Assembly: GCA_964596165.1 (NCBI GenBank)
Contig: CAZQTW010000034.1
Span: 1-64,000, forward strand
DNA: 64,000 nt
Source: CAYUQT01 sp964596165
GTDB taxonomy: Bacteria; Planctomycetota; Phycisphaerae; UBA1845; JAFGLZ01
Direction of reading: 5' to 3'
Each line of letters starts with the position of its first letter. Within the stretch, counting starts at the first letter, position 1. The notes under the pieces are model-generated. The model searched no databases, was not told the DNA's origin, and saw only the letters and a program-made list of their open reading frames with translations. Shown here piece after piece: positions 64,000 through 64,000 of the stretch. Made by a program: the position numbers and the translations under genes.

Positions 64000-64000
64000 G

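Noticed and set aside
1..64000. tRNA and rRNA genes
   Set aside because: No cloverleaf with a TTCRA-type T-arm or rRNA-like conserved block was seen by eye; a tRNAscan-SE and Infernal run would settle it.

Overview
The window looks like a chromosomal segment of a Planctomycetota bacterium, probably of the Phycisphaerae type. Reasons: a very large secreted protein opens with the IEPLEPRRLL N-terminal motif known from giant extracellular planctomycete proteins. There are many large secreted carbohydrate-active, beta-propeller and LamG-type proteins. The base composition is GC-rich, and small GC-rich palindromes and degenerate short-word tracts lie between genes. No rRNA, tRNA, CRISPR array, prophage or insertion sequence was found by eye.

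Layout. 1-13.7 kb is a glycan-turnover region: an alpha/alpha-toroid-like protein, a uroporphyrinogen-decarboxylase-like protein, an FGE-like/Asp-box fusion, a CBM11-like lipoprotein, a PIN toxin pair, a right-handed beta-helix protein and a GH36-like alpha-galactosidase with a discoidin domain. 13.7-14.2 kb carries a hicBA toxin-antitoxin pair with a probable frameshift at the hicA 3' end. 15.0-24.1 kb holds a 2777-residue surface protein with a type I dockerin, followed by a small cohesin-like protein with a C-terminal anchor. 24.4-31.9 kb holds a membrane phosphodiesterase, an MFS transporter, a TPR-STAS protein, a LamG protein with an inserted seven-repeat propeller, and a zinc-ribbon/DUF2007 protein. 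32-38.3 kb holds two paralogous GH32/43-like propeller proteins on either side of two PD40 propeller genes.

38.4-54.4 kb is a long plus-strand directon. It contains a UvrD-type helicase; a tightly coupled operon of SPASM radical SAM, DegT aminotransferase, B12-binding radical SAM and GT-C glycosyltransferase; a TMTC-like glycosyltransferase with TPRs; and a quinone block (UbiE/MenG, a TPR membrane protein, UbiX, UbiA) ending in another GT-C enzyme. It meets a minus-strand operon of two GT87-like mannosyltransferases and a LOG-family gene. 57.5-58.5 kb is a hairpin-rich gap. 58.5-64 kb returns to glycan turnover: a DUF6786-like lipoprotein, an alpha/beta hydrolase, a sialate O-acetylesterase and a TIM-barrel protein that reaches the window edge.

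Together the genes suggest a heterotroph that attacks complex, probably acetylated and galactose-bearing glycans with secreted enzymes. It also invests in polyprenol-linked glycosylation of its own envelope and makes menaquinone. Functions are read from visible motifs only; no database search was run.
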